A stretch of DNA of 64,000 nt from Henriciella sp. (GTDB taxonomy: Bacteria; Pseudomonadota; Alphaproteobacteria; Caulobacterales; Hyphomonadaceae). Location of the stretch: the NCBI GenBank assembly GCA_029238175.1, contig JAQWGO010000050.1, positions 1 to 64,000 of the forward strand, given 5' to 3'. The notes beneath the pieces are model-generated. The model saw only the letters and a list, made by a program, of their open reading frames with translations. It did no database searches and had not been told where the DNA came from. Numbering within the stretch: position 1 is the first letter of the stretch; the number at the start of each line of letters is the position of its first letter. Both the position numbers and the translations under genes were made by a program. Shown here piece after piece: positions 54,443 to 64,000 of the stretch.

Positions 54443-56296
54443 ATGACAGACCAAGCAAACATTGATCGCGGATCGACCTTCGCATCGGAAATTGAAGCCG
54501 ACAAAGCTCACCGCAGGAAAGCCCGGACCGCAAAACCACTACGCCGGCTCGCACCTTTTGTCCTTGCCTATCCCGGACTTTTGGCCGCATTCACGGTCTT
54601 TCTGTTCCTAGCATCTGCACTAACGCTAACATTGCCGGCGGCATTTAGGCTGGTGGTCGATTGCGGCTTCGGAGGCGCGTCAGACTCAGCGGCCTGCACC
54701 AATTTCACGCTCGGAACAGACCTGTCAGCTTATTTTGTTGGCGGGATTATCGTCGCGCTGCTTTTAGGCATGGTGAGCGCCCTTAGATACTATTTCATAT
54801 CCCGGTTAGGTGAACGCGTCATCGCGGATATCCGCAAGACCGTTTATGATCACCTGCTCAACCTTAGCCCAACATTCTATGCCCAAACGCGAACAGGTGA
54901 GGTTCTGTCGCGACTAACAACAGACACAACGCTGATCCAGACTGTGATCGGATCTTCAATCTCTATTGCGTTACGGACAACGGCAACGACCTCTGGTGCC
55001 CTCATTTTGATGGTGATTGTGAGCTGGAAACTATCCCTGCTCGTCCTCGCATTGGGCCCTCTTATCATACTGCCCGTCATGGCGTTCGGTCGGCGCATCC
55101 AACGCCTGTCACGGTCCAGCCAAGATAGTCTTGCAAATGCATCAGCGCGGGCCAGCGAAAGCTTGCGTGCGATTGAAACGGTTCAAGCTTTCACGCGCGA
55201 ACCGGAAGAGCGCGCCAATTTTGCTGGTGCAGTGGAACAGACTTACGGCGTCGCCTTGCGCCGAATACGCGTTAGAGCGTCAATGACGGCGATTATTTTC
55301 TCATTCATTCTCGCTGGCCTGATCGCGGTGCTTTGGTTTGGCGCTGTTCAAGTCAAAGGCGGCGCGATTACACCCGGCGCGATGACACAGTTTGTGATGT
55401 ATGCCTTCGTTGCCATTAGCGGCGTCAGCATGCTGACAGAAACATATGCTGAGGTCATGCGCGCAGCAGGTGCCACCGAGCGCCTTATGGAAATTCTCGC
55501 CGCGACGCCAGACATAAAAGCGCCCTCAAACCCACGGCAGCTACCTAAGCCGATCAGGGGCCGTATCGCGTTCGAAAGTGTGGACTTTTACTATCCCGCA
55601 CGGCCCGAGGCTGCGGCATTGAAAGGCGTGTCCTTTCAGGTTGAGCCGGGCCAAACGGTTGCCTTAGTTGGCCCGTCGGGCGCGGGCAAAAGCACGATGT
55701 TTCAACTGCTATTGCGCCTCTACGACCCTCAAGCGGGTAGCGTTCAAGTCGATAATATCGATATTAGGGAGCTGGACCCCAGCGCCCTGCGCGAAGGACT
55801 CTCGATCGTACAACAGAACGCCCCATTGTTTGGAGGTAGCGCGGCTGAGAATATTCGTTTTGGACGATCAAATGCCAGCGACGAAGACATGATTGCTGCG
55901 GCCAAAGCTGCGAATGCGCACGACTTTATCATGGCGCTTCCAGACGGCTATGACACACAATTAGGAGAAGCAGCGACAACGCTATCGGGCGGTCAACGTC
56001 AACGTCTCGCAATCGCGCGCGCCATTCTTCGCGAGGCACCGATCCTATTACTAGATGAGGCCACTAGCGCACTAGATTCAGAAAGCGAGCGCGCCATTCA
56101 GGATGCGTTTGAGCGCCTGTCAGCCGACCGCACAACGATTGTCATCGCCCACAGACTCGCAACTGTCCTCAAAGCCGACAAGATCGCTGTTATGGAAGAC
56201 GGACATATTGTCGATCAAGGCACACATGCCGAGCTTTTAGAGCGCGGCGGGCTTTATGCACGATTTGTTGAATTACAATTTGGAATGCAGACTTGA
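54443..56296 (+). CDS. ABC exporter, MsbA/LmrA-like half transporter
   Basis: Fused membrane and ATPase protein of about 617 residues. Six helices lie in the first 330 residues; the nucleotide domain has Walker A GPSGAGKST, signature LSGGQRQR, Walker B ILLLDEATSALD and the switch His in IVIAHRL. Such dimers export lipids or drugs. I prefer ATG 54443 with AAGG eight bases upstream; ATG 54422 is possible. Three cysteines in the first periplasmic loop region (VDCGFGGASDSAACTN) are unusual for the group. Confidence 0.92.
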   Translation: MTDQANIDRGSTFASEIEADKAHRRKARTAKPLRRLAPFVLAYPGLLAAFTVFLFLASALTLTLPAAFRLVVDCGFGGASDSAACTNFTLGTDLSAYFVGGIIVALLLGMVSALRYYFISRLGERVIADIRKTVYDHLLNLSPTFYAQTRTGEVLSRLTTDTTLIQTVIGSSISIALRTTATTSGALILMVIVSWKLSLLVLALGPLIILPVMAFGRRIQRLSRSSQDSLANASARASESLRAIETVQAFTREPEERANFAGAVEQTYGVALRRIRVRASMTAIIFSFILAGLIAVLWFGAVQVKGGAITPGAMTQFVMYAFVAISGVSMLTETYAEVMRAAGATERLMEILAATPDIKAPSNPRQLPKPIRGRIAFESVDFYYPARPEAAALKGVSFQVEPGQTVALVGPSGAGKSTMFQLLLRLYDPQAGSVQVDNIDIRELDPSALREGLSIVQQNAPLFGGSAAENIRFGRSNASDEDMIAAAKAANAHDFIMALPDGYDTQLGEAATTLSGGQRQRLAIARAILREAPILLLDEATSALDSESERAIQDAFERLSADRTTIVIAHRLATVLKADKIAVMEDGHIVDQGTHAELLERGGLYARFVELQFGMQT

Positions 56297-56326
56297 AACC
56301 ATAGAGACGAGCGATATTGGTTAGCT

Positions 56327-57388
56327 ATGCAGTTGATCAACAAAATACTCTTCGTCATTTTTTCTCTTTTTGTCGTGCAGCCATCTATGGCTGAAGATTT
56401 CAAAAATAGTGTTTCAAGTAGCCAACCGGTATCAATTGGCGCCACATATACAATTCATTCAACAGTTCTTGATCAAAACCGACGTATCACAATTCGGCTG
56501 CCAGACGTATATAGCACCAGATCACGTGATACGTTCCCATTAATTGTAATGGTCGATGGCGGCCCAAGTCAGGACTTCCCTCATATTGCTGGGCTTCTAC
56601 AGTACGCAGATCTGAACCACACACTATTGCCGGTCATCCTCGTAGGGGTCGAAACGATTGATCGACAGTATGAAATGACGCCTCCAGCACAAGACCCCCG
56701 TTACGATGAGCTGTTTGAAAGGCGGGGCGGGGCAGCGCAGTTTCGCGCCTATATTAGAGAAGACGTCCTGCCATGGATTGAAACAAACTACCGGATATCA
56801 GACGACCGAACACTTATTGGAGAGTCGTTAGGAGGACTTTTCGTTATCGACACGCTGCTGAGCGAGCCAGATCTTTTCAAAAAATACGCTGCGATCAGTC
56901 CTAGCTTGTGGTGGGACGATCTTGCAATTGCAAAGTCTGCCAAGCAATCTCTAGGTTCACTAAAACGGGGTGACCGCAAGTTATATGTGACGATGGGAAA
57001 TGAAGGCTGGAAAATGCAAGAAGGCCTAGATGTCCTACTTGAATCTTTGCGCGATATCAGTCCCCGAAAATTGAGTTGGATTTATACAGATCGGCGCAAT
57101 TCTGAGGAGCATGGCAGCATTTACAATCCATCTGCACTCGACGCATTTCGTCACTTTTATACGGCGCCTTTTCGCGTGGGGGCTGCGCGCAGTACCTTTT
57201 ATATGTTCGAGGGCGGCATAGCGCCCAAAATATCTAGACGTGCCGACCGCAGCCTTCGCAGGACCTGTTCTGCAAAAACGGCGCACAGAACTACATTCGA
57301 AGAGATCAACGCTGATCCAGTGGAATGGAATAGTGTCTGCGTGCTTGTTAAAACCGGACCAGCTGCAACAGAAACAAATATCCGCTAG
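56327..57388 (+). CDS. Secreted alpha/beta-hydrolase esterase, IroE/Fes-like
   Basis: A signal peptide ([19 protein letters not shown]) precedes an esterase-D-like domain. The nucleophile is in IGESLGGLF near residue 165, the oxyanion-side VDGGPSQDF near 75, and a His in [10 protein letters not shown] is the likely catalytic histidine. IroE-like periplasmic enzymes hydrolyse siderophore esters, but no siderophore gene is nearby. The last 50 residues (from about 300) are basic and unlike the family. Base composition is more AT-rich than the neighbours. Its stop overlaps lepA's stop by four bases. Confidence 0.82.
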   Translation: MQLINKILFVIFSLFVVQPSMAEDFKNSVSSSQPVSIGATYTIHSTVLDQNRRITIRLPDVYSTRSRDTFPLIVMVDGGPSQDFPHIAGLLQYADLNHTLLPVILVGVETIDRQYEMTPPAQDPRYDELFERRGGAAQFRAYIREDVLPWIETNYRISDDRTLIGESLGGLFVIDTLLSEPDLFKKYAAISPSLWWDDLAIAKSAKQSLGSLKRGDRKLYVTMGNEGWKMQEGLDVLLESLRDISPRKLSWIYTDRRNSEEHGSIYNPSALDAFRHFYTAPFRVGAARSTFYMFEGGIAPKISRRADRSLRRTCSAKTAHRTTFEEINADPVEWNSVCVLVKTGPAATETNIR

Positions 57389-59199
57389 TCACCATCCATC
57401 CGCAGCGCCGCCACAAATGCCTCTTGCGGGATTTCGACTTTGCCGAACTGGCGCATGCGCTGCTTACCCTTTTTCTGCTTTTCAAGCAGTTTCTTCTTTC
57501 GGGTCGCGTCGCCGCCATAGCATTTTGCGGTCACGTCTTTGCGTAGCGCTGAGATCGTTTCGCGCGCAATGACTTTACCGCCGATCGCAGCCTGAACCGG
57601 GATTTTGAACATTTGCCGCGGAATGAGGTCTTTCAAGCGCTCACACATTTGACGGCCCCTACCCTCTGCGCGGTCTCGGTGAACTAGCATAGCAAGCGCA
57701 TCTACCGGCTCATCATTAACCAGTATACTCATCTTCACGAGGTTTTCGGCGCGGTGGCCGATAATCTCATAATCAAAGCTCGCATAACCGCGCGAGATCG
57801 ACTTCAATCGATCATAGAAATCGAATACAACCTCGTTAAGTGGCAGCTCATACTGCACCATAGCCCGTCCGCCGACATAAGAGAGTTCCGTTTGAATACC
57901 CCGTCTGTCCTGACAAAGTTTCAAAATGGAACCTAGATATTCGTCGGGCGTATAGATTGTTGACTTAATCCACGGCTCCCGGATTTCCGCGACCTGTACA
58001 ATATCCGGCATATCAGCTGGATTATGCAGCTCAACCTCAGACCCGTCAGTCATTGTCATCTCATAGACAACGCTTGGCGCGGTTGCGATGAGATCAAGAT
58101 CAAACTCACGGCTTAGACGTTCTTGAATGATCTCTAAGTGAAGCAACCCAAGGAACCCGCACCGGAAACCCATACCGAGCGCGGCCGATGTCTCCATCTC
58201 CCAAGTAAAGCTTGCATCATTCAGACGCAGCTTGCTCATCGCAGCGCGCAAATCCTCAAAGTCACCGGCATCCATTGGGAAGAGACCGCAGAAAACAACC
58301 GGCTGAACTTCCTTATAGCCCGGCAGAGCTTCAGTTACGCCGCCTTTTTCCAAGGTGATCGTGTCACCAATCGCGCAATCTGCAACTTCTTTGATCGAGG
58401 CGACAAAGAAACCAACCTCGCCCGGACCCAGCTCATCTGTATCAGTCGGTTTCGGACGGAATGTGCCGACTTTATCCAACTCGTAAGTTGCACCCGTCTT
58501 CATCATTTTGATCTTTTGCTTGCGCTTCATCACGCCGTCAAAGATACGTACGATAACCACGACCCCGAGATAGGGGTCATAATAAGCATCAACCAGTGAA
58601 GCCTTCAGCGGCTTATCAACTTCGCCTTCTGGCGGGGGCGGCAAACGATTGACGATTGCCTCAAGCACATCCTCAATGCCGAAGCCTGTTTTAGCAGAAA
58701 TTTCGACAGCGTCTGACGCATCAAGCCCGATAACATCCTCGATCTGCTGCTTTACAGCAGGCACATCGGCGGCTGGAAGGTCAATTTTATTCAGAACAGG
58801 CACGATTTCATGATTTTGATCAATCGCCTGATAGACGTTGGCAAGGGTTTGCGCCTCAACCCCTTGTGACGCATCCACAATCAGAAGCGATCCCTCACAA
58901 GCGGCTAGACAGCGCGATACTTCATAAGAAAAGTCCACGTGACCGGGCGTATCCATCAGGTTCAACGCATAGGTTTCACCATCCTTGGCCGTATAATCAA
59001 TTCGCACGGTCTGCGCTTTGATCGTAATACCGCGCTCTTTCTCAATATCCATCGAGTCGAGCACTTGCTCTGACATTTCCCGATCAGTCAGCGTCCCAGT
59101 GCTTTGGATCAAGCGATCCGCAAGCGTCGACTTACCGTGGTCAATGTGGGCCACAATGGAGAAGTTTCGGATTTTATCGCGTGGTGTCATAAGGGCCAT
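57385..59199 (-). CDS. lepA: Elongation factor 4 (LepA)
   Basis: Ribosome back-translocase GTPase of 604 residues. G1 [14 protein letters not shown]3 [14 protein letters not shown] and G4 NKIDLP are present, and the unique C-terminal domain contains [25 protein letters not shown]. The start ATG 59199 or the ATG three codons on are both possible. LepA helps initiation and stalled ribosomes under salt or acid stress. Confidence 0.98.
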   Translation of the reverse strand: MALMTPRDKIRNFSIVAHIDHGKSTLADRLIQSTGTLTDREMSEQVLDSMDIEKERGITIKAQTVRIDYTAKDGETYALNLMDTPGHVDFSYEVSRCLAACEGSLLIVDASQGVEAQTLANVYQAIDQNHEIVPVLNKIDLPAADVPAVKQQIEDVIGLDASDAVEISAKTGFGIEDVLEAIVNRLPPPPEGEVDKPLKASLVDAYYDPYLGVVVIVRIFDGVMKRKQKIKMMKTGATYELDKVGTFRPKPTDTDELGPGEVGFFVASIKEVADCAIGDTITLEKGGVTEALPGYKEVQPVVFCGLFPMDAGDFEDLRAAMSKLRLNDASFTWEMETSAALGMGFRCGFLGLLHLEIIQERLSREFDLDLIATAPSVVYEMTMTDGSEVELHNPADMPDIVQVAEIREPWIKSTIYTPDEYLGSILKLCQDRRGIQTELSYVGGRAMVQYELPLNEVVFDFYDRLKSISRGYASFDYEIIGHRAENLVKMSILVNDEPVDALAMLVHRDRAEGRGRQMCERLKDLIPRQMFKIPVQAAIGGKVIARETISALRKDVTAKCYGGDATRKKKLLEKQKKGKQRMRQFGKVEIPQEAFVAALRMDGD

Positions 59200-59289
59200 A
59201 TAGCCGCGCTTACACGCCGCGCCTAGCGCCTTTCGCTGCGGCGTCTTATGTCTTAGCAGAATGATGCAGTTAATGAGGCAAAAAACGGC

Positions 59290-59772
59290 ATGATCAGGCT
59301 CTATAAACGCGGCGCCGACGGCAAGGCTCTAGCCTATCATGAAGCGTGGGTTGAACCTGAAAATCGGCGCATCGTCGAACATTGGGGCCTTCTAGGCGAA
59401 GAAGGCGAAACCGATACTTATCGGATCAAATTGCTTGGTTCTCTAAAAAAGCAGTTCAATAGCGTTCTGGACCCAGCGCGCGGCGAAGGGTTCACCGAAA
59501 TTGCCGAGGGCGATTATGCTTCGCTCATCATCGAGTATGAAACCGCTGGCGGCGTAATTGGTGAAAGTACCGACAAACGTGACAACCTCGAAGAAGCCCT
59601 TAACCAAAAGCTGGGCTGGACAGGGCTTGGCTATTGCGAAGGCATTGAGACCGACGCGGGCACGATGGCTGTTGCGTGCTTTGTTGTCGATTATGATCTT
59701 GCCTTACAAATTATCGAAACCAGTCTTAAAGACACTGAGTTCGGTGATTATTCCCGAATTTACCAAGAATAG
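59290..59772 (+). CDS. Hypothetical protein, WGR-like N terminus
   Basis: A 160-residue soluble acidic protein. The N-terminal part ([19 protein letters not shown], then [12 protein letters not shown]) vaguely recalls the WGR fold, a small nucleic-acid-associated domain, but I would not assign it. The rest ([14 protein letters not shown]) is not recognised. It starts after GAGG and ends 14 bases before the Rieske gene, so the two may be cotranscribed. Confidence 0.7.
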   Translation: MIRLYKRGADGKALAYHEAWVEPENRRIVEHWGLLGEEGETDTYRIKLLGSLKKQFNSVLDPARGEGFTEIAEGDYASLIIEYETAGGVIGESTDKRDNLEEALNQKLGWTGLGYCEGIETDAGTMAVACFVVDYDLALQIIETSLKDTEFGDYSRIYQE

Positions 59773-59786
59773 GCTAGAAGATTGCC

Positions 59787-60899
59787 ATGGCCGATGCGCA
59801 GACCTTGATTGACAAAACGCCGACGAAACAAGTTGGCATGACGCCCGAAGGCTGGCTAACCGATAGCTGGTATCTGGCTGCGCCTTCAGCTGAAATCAAA
59901 GCGGGCAAGCAGGTCCGCAAAATGATCCTTGGTCAGCCGATTGTCGTTGGCCGCACAGAAGCTGGCGAACCCTTTGCGCTGCGCGACATCTGTCCGCATC
60001 GTCTTGTTCCCCTAAGCGCGGGCCGCCAGGTCGAGACTGACGGTCAAGCAACATTGGAATGTCCCTATCATGGTTGGCGTTTTGGCACTGATGGCGTGTG
60101 CAAGCACATGCCAAGCCTTACCGAAGACAGCCCATACGACCCGACCAAAACAAAAGTACGCCGCTATCCCACTCATGAGGCCAATGGCGCGCTATACTTA
60201 TTCATTTCGGATAATCCCCGCTTTGATGATGTGCCGGATGTGCCTGTTCCCAATTTTGGGCTGCTGCCGGACAAACCAAAGTTCATTGTCGAGGATGTTT
60301 TCAACGCCCATATGGATGACGCTGTTGTCGGCTTGATGGATCCAGCGCACGTTCCGTTCGTCCATAATCAATGGTGGTGGCGCCCGCCCTCAGTCGGATT
60401 GAAGCTGAAAGAAAAGCAATTCAGTCCCGCCGAACGCGGCTGGGCGATCGATCGACATAAAACAAGTTCCAATTCGAAACTCTATAAATGGGTATTTGGA
60501 GATAATGTTGAAACCGAGATCATTTTCCAGCTTCCGGGTTATCGTTGGGAGATTATTTCAAACGACAAAGCACGTTTGCTGACGCTGACATGCCTCACGC
60601 CTGAAGGCTCAAAGAAAACGCGCGTCACGCAGTTCACATGGTGGACAGGCGCACCGCTGCTAAATCTCACGATCCCAATCGCTAAGCCGATGGGCAGAAA
60701 ATTCCTGCGCCAAGACGGCGACATGGTTGATCTGCAAAACCTAGGCATGGACCATCAAAAATCGATGATGTGGATCGACGACATCGATATTCAGGCAAAA
60801 TGGTATCAGATGCTAAAGAAGGAATGGACCGCAAGCCGGGCTGGCGGTCGTCCTTTTGAGAATAAGATTAAGCCCAGAACGTTGAAGTGGCGCAGTTAG
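59787..60899 (+). CDS. Rieske non-haem iron oxygenase, VanA-like
   Basis: Terminal oxygenase of 370 residues. The Rieske cluster ligands are CPHR and CPYHGW, spaced as CXH-X17-CXXH. The mononuclear iron site is in NAHMDDAVVGLMDPAHVPFVH, giving the two His and carboxylate. The family includes vanillate demethylase and cholesterol/choline-like oxygenases and acts with a separate reductase, which is not encoded here. Its end overlaps the dehydrogenase gene by four bases, convergently. Confidence 0.92.
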   Translation: MADAQTLIDKTPTKQVGMTPEGWLTDSWYLAAPSAEIKAGKQVRKMILGQPIVVGRTEAGEPFALRDICPHRLVPLSAGRQVETDGQATLECPYHGWRFGTDGVCKHMPSLTEDSPYDPTKTKVRRYPTHEANGALYLFISDNPRFDDVPDVPVPNFGLLPDKPKFIVEDVFNAHMDDAVVGLMDPAHVPFVHNQWWWRPPSVGLKLKEKQFSPAERGWAIDRHKTSSNSKLYKWVFGDNVETEIIFQLPGYRWEIISNDKARLLTLTCLTPEGSKKTRVTQFTWWTGAPLLNLTIPIAKPMGRKFLRQDGDMVDLQNLGMDHQKSMMWIDDIDIQAKWYQMLKKEWTASRAGGRPFENKIKPRTLKWRS

Positions 60900-61774
60900 C
60901 GCGTCGGGACCGGCGCATCGCCGCGATAGTCGTAGAAGCCGCGGCCACATTTTTTGCCAACCCATCCAGCTTCAACATATTTAACAAGAAGCGGGCAAGG
61001 ACGATATTTAGTGTCGGCTAAGCCATCGTGCAGAACCTGCATAATAGAGAGACACGTATCTAGACCAATAAAGTCCGCCAGCTCTAGCGGACCCATCGGA
61101 TGGTTCGCACCCAGCTTCATTGCCGTATCAATACTTTCCACCGTCCCGACGCCTTCATAGAGTGCGTAGACAGCTTCATTGATCATGGGGACCAGAACAC
61201 GGTTCACGATAAAGGCGGGGTAGTCTTCGGCGTTGATCGTCGTCTTTCCGATACGTTCGGCAAACCCTATTGCAGCCTGATAGGTCGCGTCATCTGTCGC
61301 CAAGCCACGGATGATCTCCATCAGCTTCATCAACGGCACCGGGTTCATAAAGTGAAGACCGATAAAACGCTCTGGGCGATCAGTTGTCGAAGCTAGTCTT
61401 GTGACAGAAATAGACGAGGTATTGGTCGCCAGAATAGCGTGCGCAGGGACGACTTTGCAAAGCCCCGCAAAGATTTTCTCTTTGATTTCACGGTTTTCGG
61501 TTGCGGCCTCAATCGCCAAGTCAACCACATCAAATCTCGCGGAATCCGTCGACGTTTGAATGCGGGCTTGAGCAGCCTTCATCTCATCTACGCTGATCAT
61601 GTCACGTGAGACCTGACGCGTCATGTTCTTCTCGATCGTGGCAATGCCTTTATCAAGAGCATCCTGAGAGATATCGTTCATGAGGACATCATAACCGGCC
61701 AGCGCACATACATGCGCAATACCATTGCCCATCTGACCCGCGCCAACGACGCCTATCGTTTTTATATCGGTCAA
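60896..61774 (-). CDS. 3-hydroxybutyryl-CoA dehydrogenase
   Basis: NAD-dependent 3-hydroxyacyl-CoA dehydrogenase of 292 residues. The NAD loop GVVGAGQMGNGIAHVCA, the TNTSSISVT segment, the catalytic His in GLHFMNPVPLM and the LGANHPMGPLELADFIG block are all present. The start codon is TTG with AGGAG six bases upstream; no ATG fits. It serves beta-oxidation or polyhydroxybutyrate turnover. There is no thiolase gene beside it. Confidence 0.95.
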   Translation of the reverse strand: MTDIKTIGVVGAGQMGNGIAHVCALAGYDVLMNDISQDALDKGIATIEKNMTRQVSRDMISVDEMKAAQARIQTSTDSARFDVVDLAIEAATENREIKEKIFAGLCKVVPAHAILATNTSSISVTRLASTTDRPERFIGLHFMNPVPLMKLMEIIRGLATDDATYQAAIGFAERIGKTTINAEDYPAFIVNRVLVPMINEAVYALYEGVGTVESIDTAMKLGANHPMGPLELADFIGLDTCLSIMQVLHDGLADTKYRPCPLLVKYVEAGWVGKKCGRGFYDYRGDAPVPTR

Positions 61775-61899
61775 ACCACGCTCCTACGAGAACATTATTT
61801 CTACGTCATCTAGCTCGCTTGCGCAGTGCAGCAAAGCAAGCCCCATGAGGCCTTTGAAACAAACACAAGCATTCGGTGTCACCTAAGGGCAACAGAGAC

Positions 61900-63096
61900 T
61901 TACGCCATTGCGCGCTTGATCTCATCAACCAAATCCAAACGCTCCCAGCTGAAACCGCCATCAGCCTCAGGGTCACGGCCAAAGTGGCCGTACGCCGCTG
62001 TGCGCGCATAGATTGGCTGGTTGAGACCGAGCGTTGTGCGGATGCCGCGCGGACTGAGGTCCATAACCTGCATCAACACATCTTCTAACTTCCGCTCATC
62101 CACGTCACCTGTATCATGCAGATTCACATTGATGGACAAAGGCTGCGCCACGCCAATCGCGTAGCTGACTTGAAGCGTACAGCGCTCTGCCAAACCAGCA
62201 GCAACAACGTTTTTCGCCAGATAACGGCTGGCATAGGCCGCTGAACGGTCAACCTTCGTTGGATCCTTGCCACTAAACGCGCCGCCGCCATGAGGCGCAG
62301 CGCCGCCATAAGTATCAACGATGATCTTACGACCCGTCAGGCCCGCATCACCATCGGGACCGCCGATTACGAACTTGCCTGTTGGGTTGACGTAGAATTT
62401 TTCTTCTGCTGGGAACCAACCTTCAGGCAGCACTGATTGCACAACCGGACGCACCAGCTCGCGAATGTCATGCGCGCTCAAGCCATCTACATGCTGAGTG
62501 GAAACAACGACTGTGTCCACATCAACTGGTTTTCCATTTGAATAGAGCAATGTCACTTGGCTTTTGGCATCCGGCAGGAATTCAGAGCGCTCACCCGAAT
62601 GACGAAGCTCAGCCATACGCTTTAGGATCTGGTGCGAATATACCAGCGTCGCAGGCATAAGCTCAGGTGTCTCAGAGCTCGCATAACCGAACATAATGCC
62701 TTGGTCGCCAGCCCCTTCTTCGGTGAAGGTCCCGGTTCCAGCATCTACGCCTGCTGCAATGTCAACTGATTGCTCGTGAAGCCAGTTCTCGAGCTTCAGG
62801 TTCTTCCAATGGAAACCATCTTGCTCGTAACCAATATCTTTAACTGCGGCGCGGACAACTGCCTCAACCTGATCACGTGTGATTGTATCTGGGCCACGCA
62901 TCTCACCCAGCAATGCGACACGATTCGTTGTTGTCGCTGTTTCACAGGCAACACGCACTAAGGATGCGTCAAAGCCCGCCGCGATTGCCTCGCGGAAGTA
63001 TAGATCGACCACTTCATCAGAGATCCGATCACAGACCTTATCAGGGTGGCCTTCAGAAACGCTTTCGCTGGTGAACAGAAAATCGGATGGCGTCAC
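61900..63096 (-). CDS. metK: S-adenosylmethionine synthase
   Basis: Makes SAM from methionine and ATP; 398 residues. The start is GTG 63096 ([21 protein letters not shown]) with AAGGAG seven bases upstream; the track begins eight codons too early. The signature [12 protein letters not shown] and the [22 protein letters not shown] loop are clear. It lies 65 bases after the XRE regulator gene. I looked for a SAM-type riboswitch in that gap and saw none; it is too short. Confidence 0.98.
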   Translation of the reverse strand: MTPSDFLFTSESVSEGHPDKVCDRISDEVVDLYFREAIAAGFDASLVRVACETATTTNRVALLGEMRGPDTITRDQVEAVVRAAVKDIGYEQDGFHWKNLKLENWLHEQSVDIAAGVDAGTGTFTEEGAGDQGIMFGYASSETPELMPATLVYSHQILKRMAELRHSGERSEFLPDAKSQVTLLYSNGKPVDVDTVVVSTQHVDGLSAHDIRELVRPVVQSVLPEGWFPAEEKFYVNPTGKFVIGGPDGDAGLTGRKIIVDTYGGAAPHGGGAFSGKDPTKVDRSAAYASRYLAKNVVAAGLAERCTLQVSYAIGVAQPLSINVNLHDTGDVDERKLEDVLMQVMDLSPRGIRTTLGLNQPIYARTAAYGHFGRDPEADGGFSWERLDLVDEIKRAMA

Positions 63097-63147
63097 GTGT
63101 GCGCTCCTTAAAATTATCAACTAAAAGGTGTTCTAGTCCGGACGTTC

Positions 63148-63165
63148 TTAAGGCAAAGGCCTTAA
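63148..63165. other. Small palindrome at the end of the XRE gene
   Basis: TTAAGG-caaagg-CCTTAA overlaps the stop codon of the XRE gene, 52 bases before metK. It has no T run. It may be a weak processing stem or an operator. Confidence 0.3.
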
Positions 63166-63587
63166 CTGTCCGTGGATTTTTCAAATGATGCTGCAGCAGC
63201 CCTGATTGTATCAAGTAGAGAGCGCCGTAGAGAGGCGTCTCCGATCTTTTGGAACGCTGTCACCAGCTCCATCGCTTCGCCGTCAATCACGGGCAAGGAT
63301 GGCGGTGCATCAGCCTCATGCACAGTCATCATGGCTGGCACTGTTTCCAACAAATCATCAACGCCTTCATAGAAGTATGTGATCGGAACAGTTAGCGCAC
63401 TTGCCATCTCAAACAGGCGGCCCGCTGAAATGCGGTTCACGCCTTTTTCGTATTTTTGGACTTGCTGAAAAGTCAAGCCAAGCTCTTCACCCAGCTGCTC
63501 TTGAGTAAGCTTTAGCTCACGGCGGCGCCATCGTAGGCGCTGTCCGACGATGCGATCGATACCGCTTGGAACCTTATTCTCGGACAT
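63162..63587 (-). CDS. XRE-family helix-turn-helix regulator
   Basis: A 141-residue protein with an N-terminal helix-turn-helix (LTQEQLGEELGLTFQQVQKYEKG) and a helical C-terminal part. It is the small regulator usually found between lnt and metK in alphaproteobacteria, with ISAGRLFEMASAL and VPITYFYEG typical of that group. The position suggests control of metK or of itself; no target is proven. Confidence 0.93.
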   Translation of the reverse strand: MSENKVPSGIDRIVGQRLRWRRRELKLTQEQLGEELGLTFQQVQKYEKGVNRISAGRLFEMASALTVPITYFYEGVDDLLETVPAMMTVHEADAPPSLPVIDGEAMELVTAFQKIGDASLRRSLLDTIRAAAASFEKSTDS

Positions 63588-63621
63588 ACTCTACCCGCTT
63601 GTTGTGTTATTAGCGTTACGC

Positions 63622-64000
63622 TTAACGTCGCCAAGAGACAAAAGCTAGCCCTGCCATCAGGACAAGCGTGAGCCAATAAAATGTCTCACCAAACCTTTGA
63701 TACGGTGTTGATGTCAGTTTTGCAGGCAATCCGGCCCTTACCACAGAGGATCGCCATCCAGCAGGATCACCCGGCGCAGGGTTACCGCGAGCGACCTCAC
63801 GGCCATACCCGTCCACCATGGCCGTCATCCCGCGCGTGGCGACCCGGGCCATGGGCAAACCACTTTCGATGGCGCGGTATCGATTTTGAGCATAATGCTG
63901 TGCAGGGCCCAACCCGAATGGAGCTTGAAACCATGCATCATTCGATATCACAACAATCCACTCCGCCGCGTCGCGCTGCGGGCTGGCTTTGCGCACCATT
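63622..64000 (-). CDS. lnt: Apolipoprotein N-acyltransferase, C-terminal part
   Basis: The last 125 or so residues of Lnt; the gene continues beyond the right edge. NDAWFQAPFGLGPAQHY and the following AIESGLPMARVATRG are the nitrilase-domain end typical of Lnt, and a closing membrane helix follows (YWLTLVLMAGLAFVSW). The catalytic Cys lies outside the window. Lnt adds the third acyl chain to lipoproteins, three of which are predicted here. No start can be given. Confidence 0.93.
   Translation of the reverse strand, partial: MVRKASPQRDAAEWIVVISNDAWFQAPFGLGPAQHYAQNRYRAIESGLPMARVATRGMTAMVDGYGREVARGNPAPGDPAGWRSSVVRAGLPAKLTSTPYQRFGETFYWLTLVLMAGLAFVSWRR

Noticed and set aside
63097-63161. SAM-type riboswitch before metK
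   Set aside because: The gap is only 65 bases, with no match by eye to known SAM aptamer cores; the ribosome site is unstructured.
1-64000. CRISPR arrays, insertion sequences, prophage, integrase or attachment sites
   Set aside because: No direct-repeat arrays, transposase, integrase or phage structural genes were seen among the ORFs; tRNA-like cloverleaves were not found in the gaps.

Overview
The window reads as chromosomal DNA of an alphaproteobacterium, most like the marine Hyphomonadaceae/Maricaulales side of Caulobacterales-like bacteria. The pointers are family and order based, not a database match: a serC-serA operon of the long alphaproteobacterial serC type behind a candidate serC leader RNA, lnt-XRE-metK, a parvulin lipoprotein-argJ-mutT operon divergent from secA, kdsB-pheA divergent from a membrane-anchored cytochrome c, and many catabolic oxygenases. 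There is no tRNA, rRNA, CRISPR array, prophage or insertion sequence that I could recognise. Genes are densely packed, with many 4-base overlaps between both co-directional and convergent neighbours.

Layout. 0-5 kb: small membrane protein, cytochrome P450, secreted serine hydrolase, Baeyer-Villiger type monooxygenase, PagL-like outer-membrane protein. 5.5-13 kb: pheA and kdsB, cytochrome c, NlpC/P60 hydrolase, MarR regulator, group III truncated haemoglobin, TIGR03643 protein, serA, serC. 13-22.4 kb: 2OG-Fe(II) oxygenase, lone receiver protein, acyltransferase, CmpX-like channel, secA, parvulin lipoprotein, argJ, mutT and an orphan Flp-type pilin. 22.4-30 kb: epoxide hydrolase, ABC1 kinase, MFS transporter, UvrD/PcrA helicase, an orphan ORF, dnaJ. 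30-37 kb: glutamate synthase operon gltD-GFA-gltB and uppP. 37.8-45.7 kb is the most unusual part: two paralogous ribbon-helix-helix/signal-peptide fusion genes, an NDUFA9-like protein, a BlaI-BlaR1 type pair whose sensor carries a coiled coil and a GIN domain, a PepSY protein and a frameshifted MscS channel. 45.7-64 kb: SDR, RluD-type synthase, PhoD-type phosphatase, rpsO-pnp, CAP protein, folE, ABC exporter, esterase, lepA, Rieske oxygenase, 3-hydroxyacyl-CoA dehydrogenase, metK, XRE regulator and the 3' end of lnt.

How the parts work together. Most genes are housekeeping: serine, phenylalanine, arginine, glutamate, folate and SAM synthesis; KDO activation and undecaprenyl phosphate recycling for the envelope; SecA export; RNA turnover and translation. 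A second theme is oxidation of hydrophobic compounds (P450, BVMO, epoxide hydrolase, Rieske oxygenase, SDR, 3-hydroxyacyl-CoA dehydrogenase). The third theme, at 37.8-43.5 kb, is envelope-linked regulation: each of three loci joins a DNA-binding or proteolytic signalling module to an exported domain (EF-hands, TonB C-terminal fold, GIN domain). The two RHH genes share N-terminal sequence, an in-frame internal start with its own Shine-Dalgarno placed just before a signal peptide, and an upstream motif TGTCCnGACAC-N10-GCGT. This is my candidate for an undescribed system. The second member is broken by a one-base frameshift in a C run, and a similar one-base shift splits the MscS gene 6 kb away, so sequencing error must be excluded.

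Gene starts were moved from the ORF track wherever a Shine-Dalgarno, signal peptide or family alignment favoured another codon; each such choice is stated. Domain calls come from motifs read by eye; no search was run.
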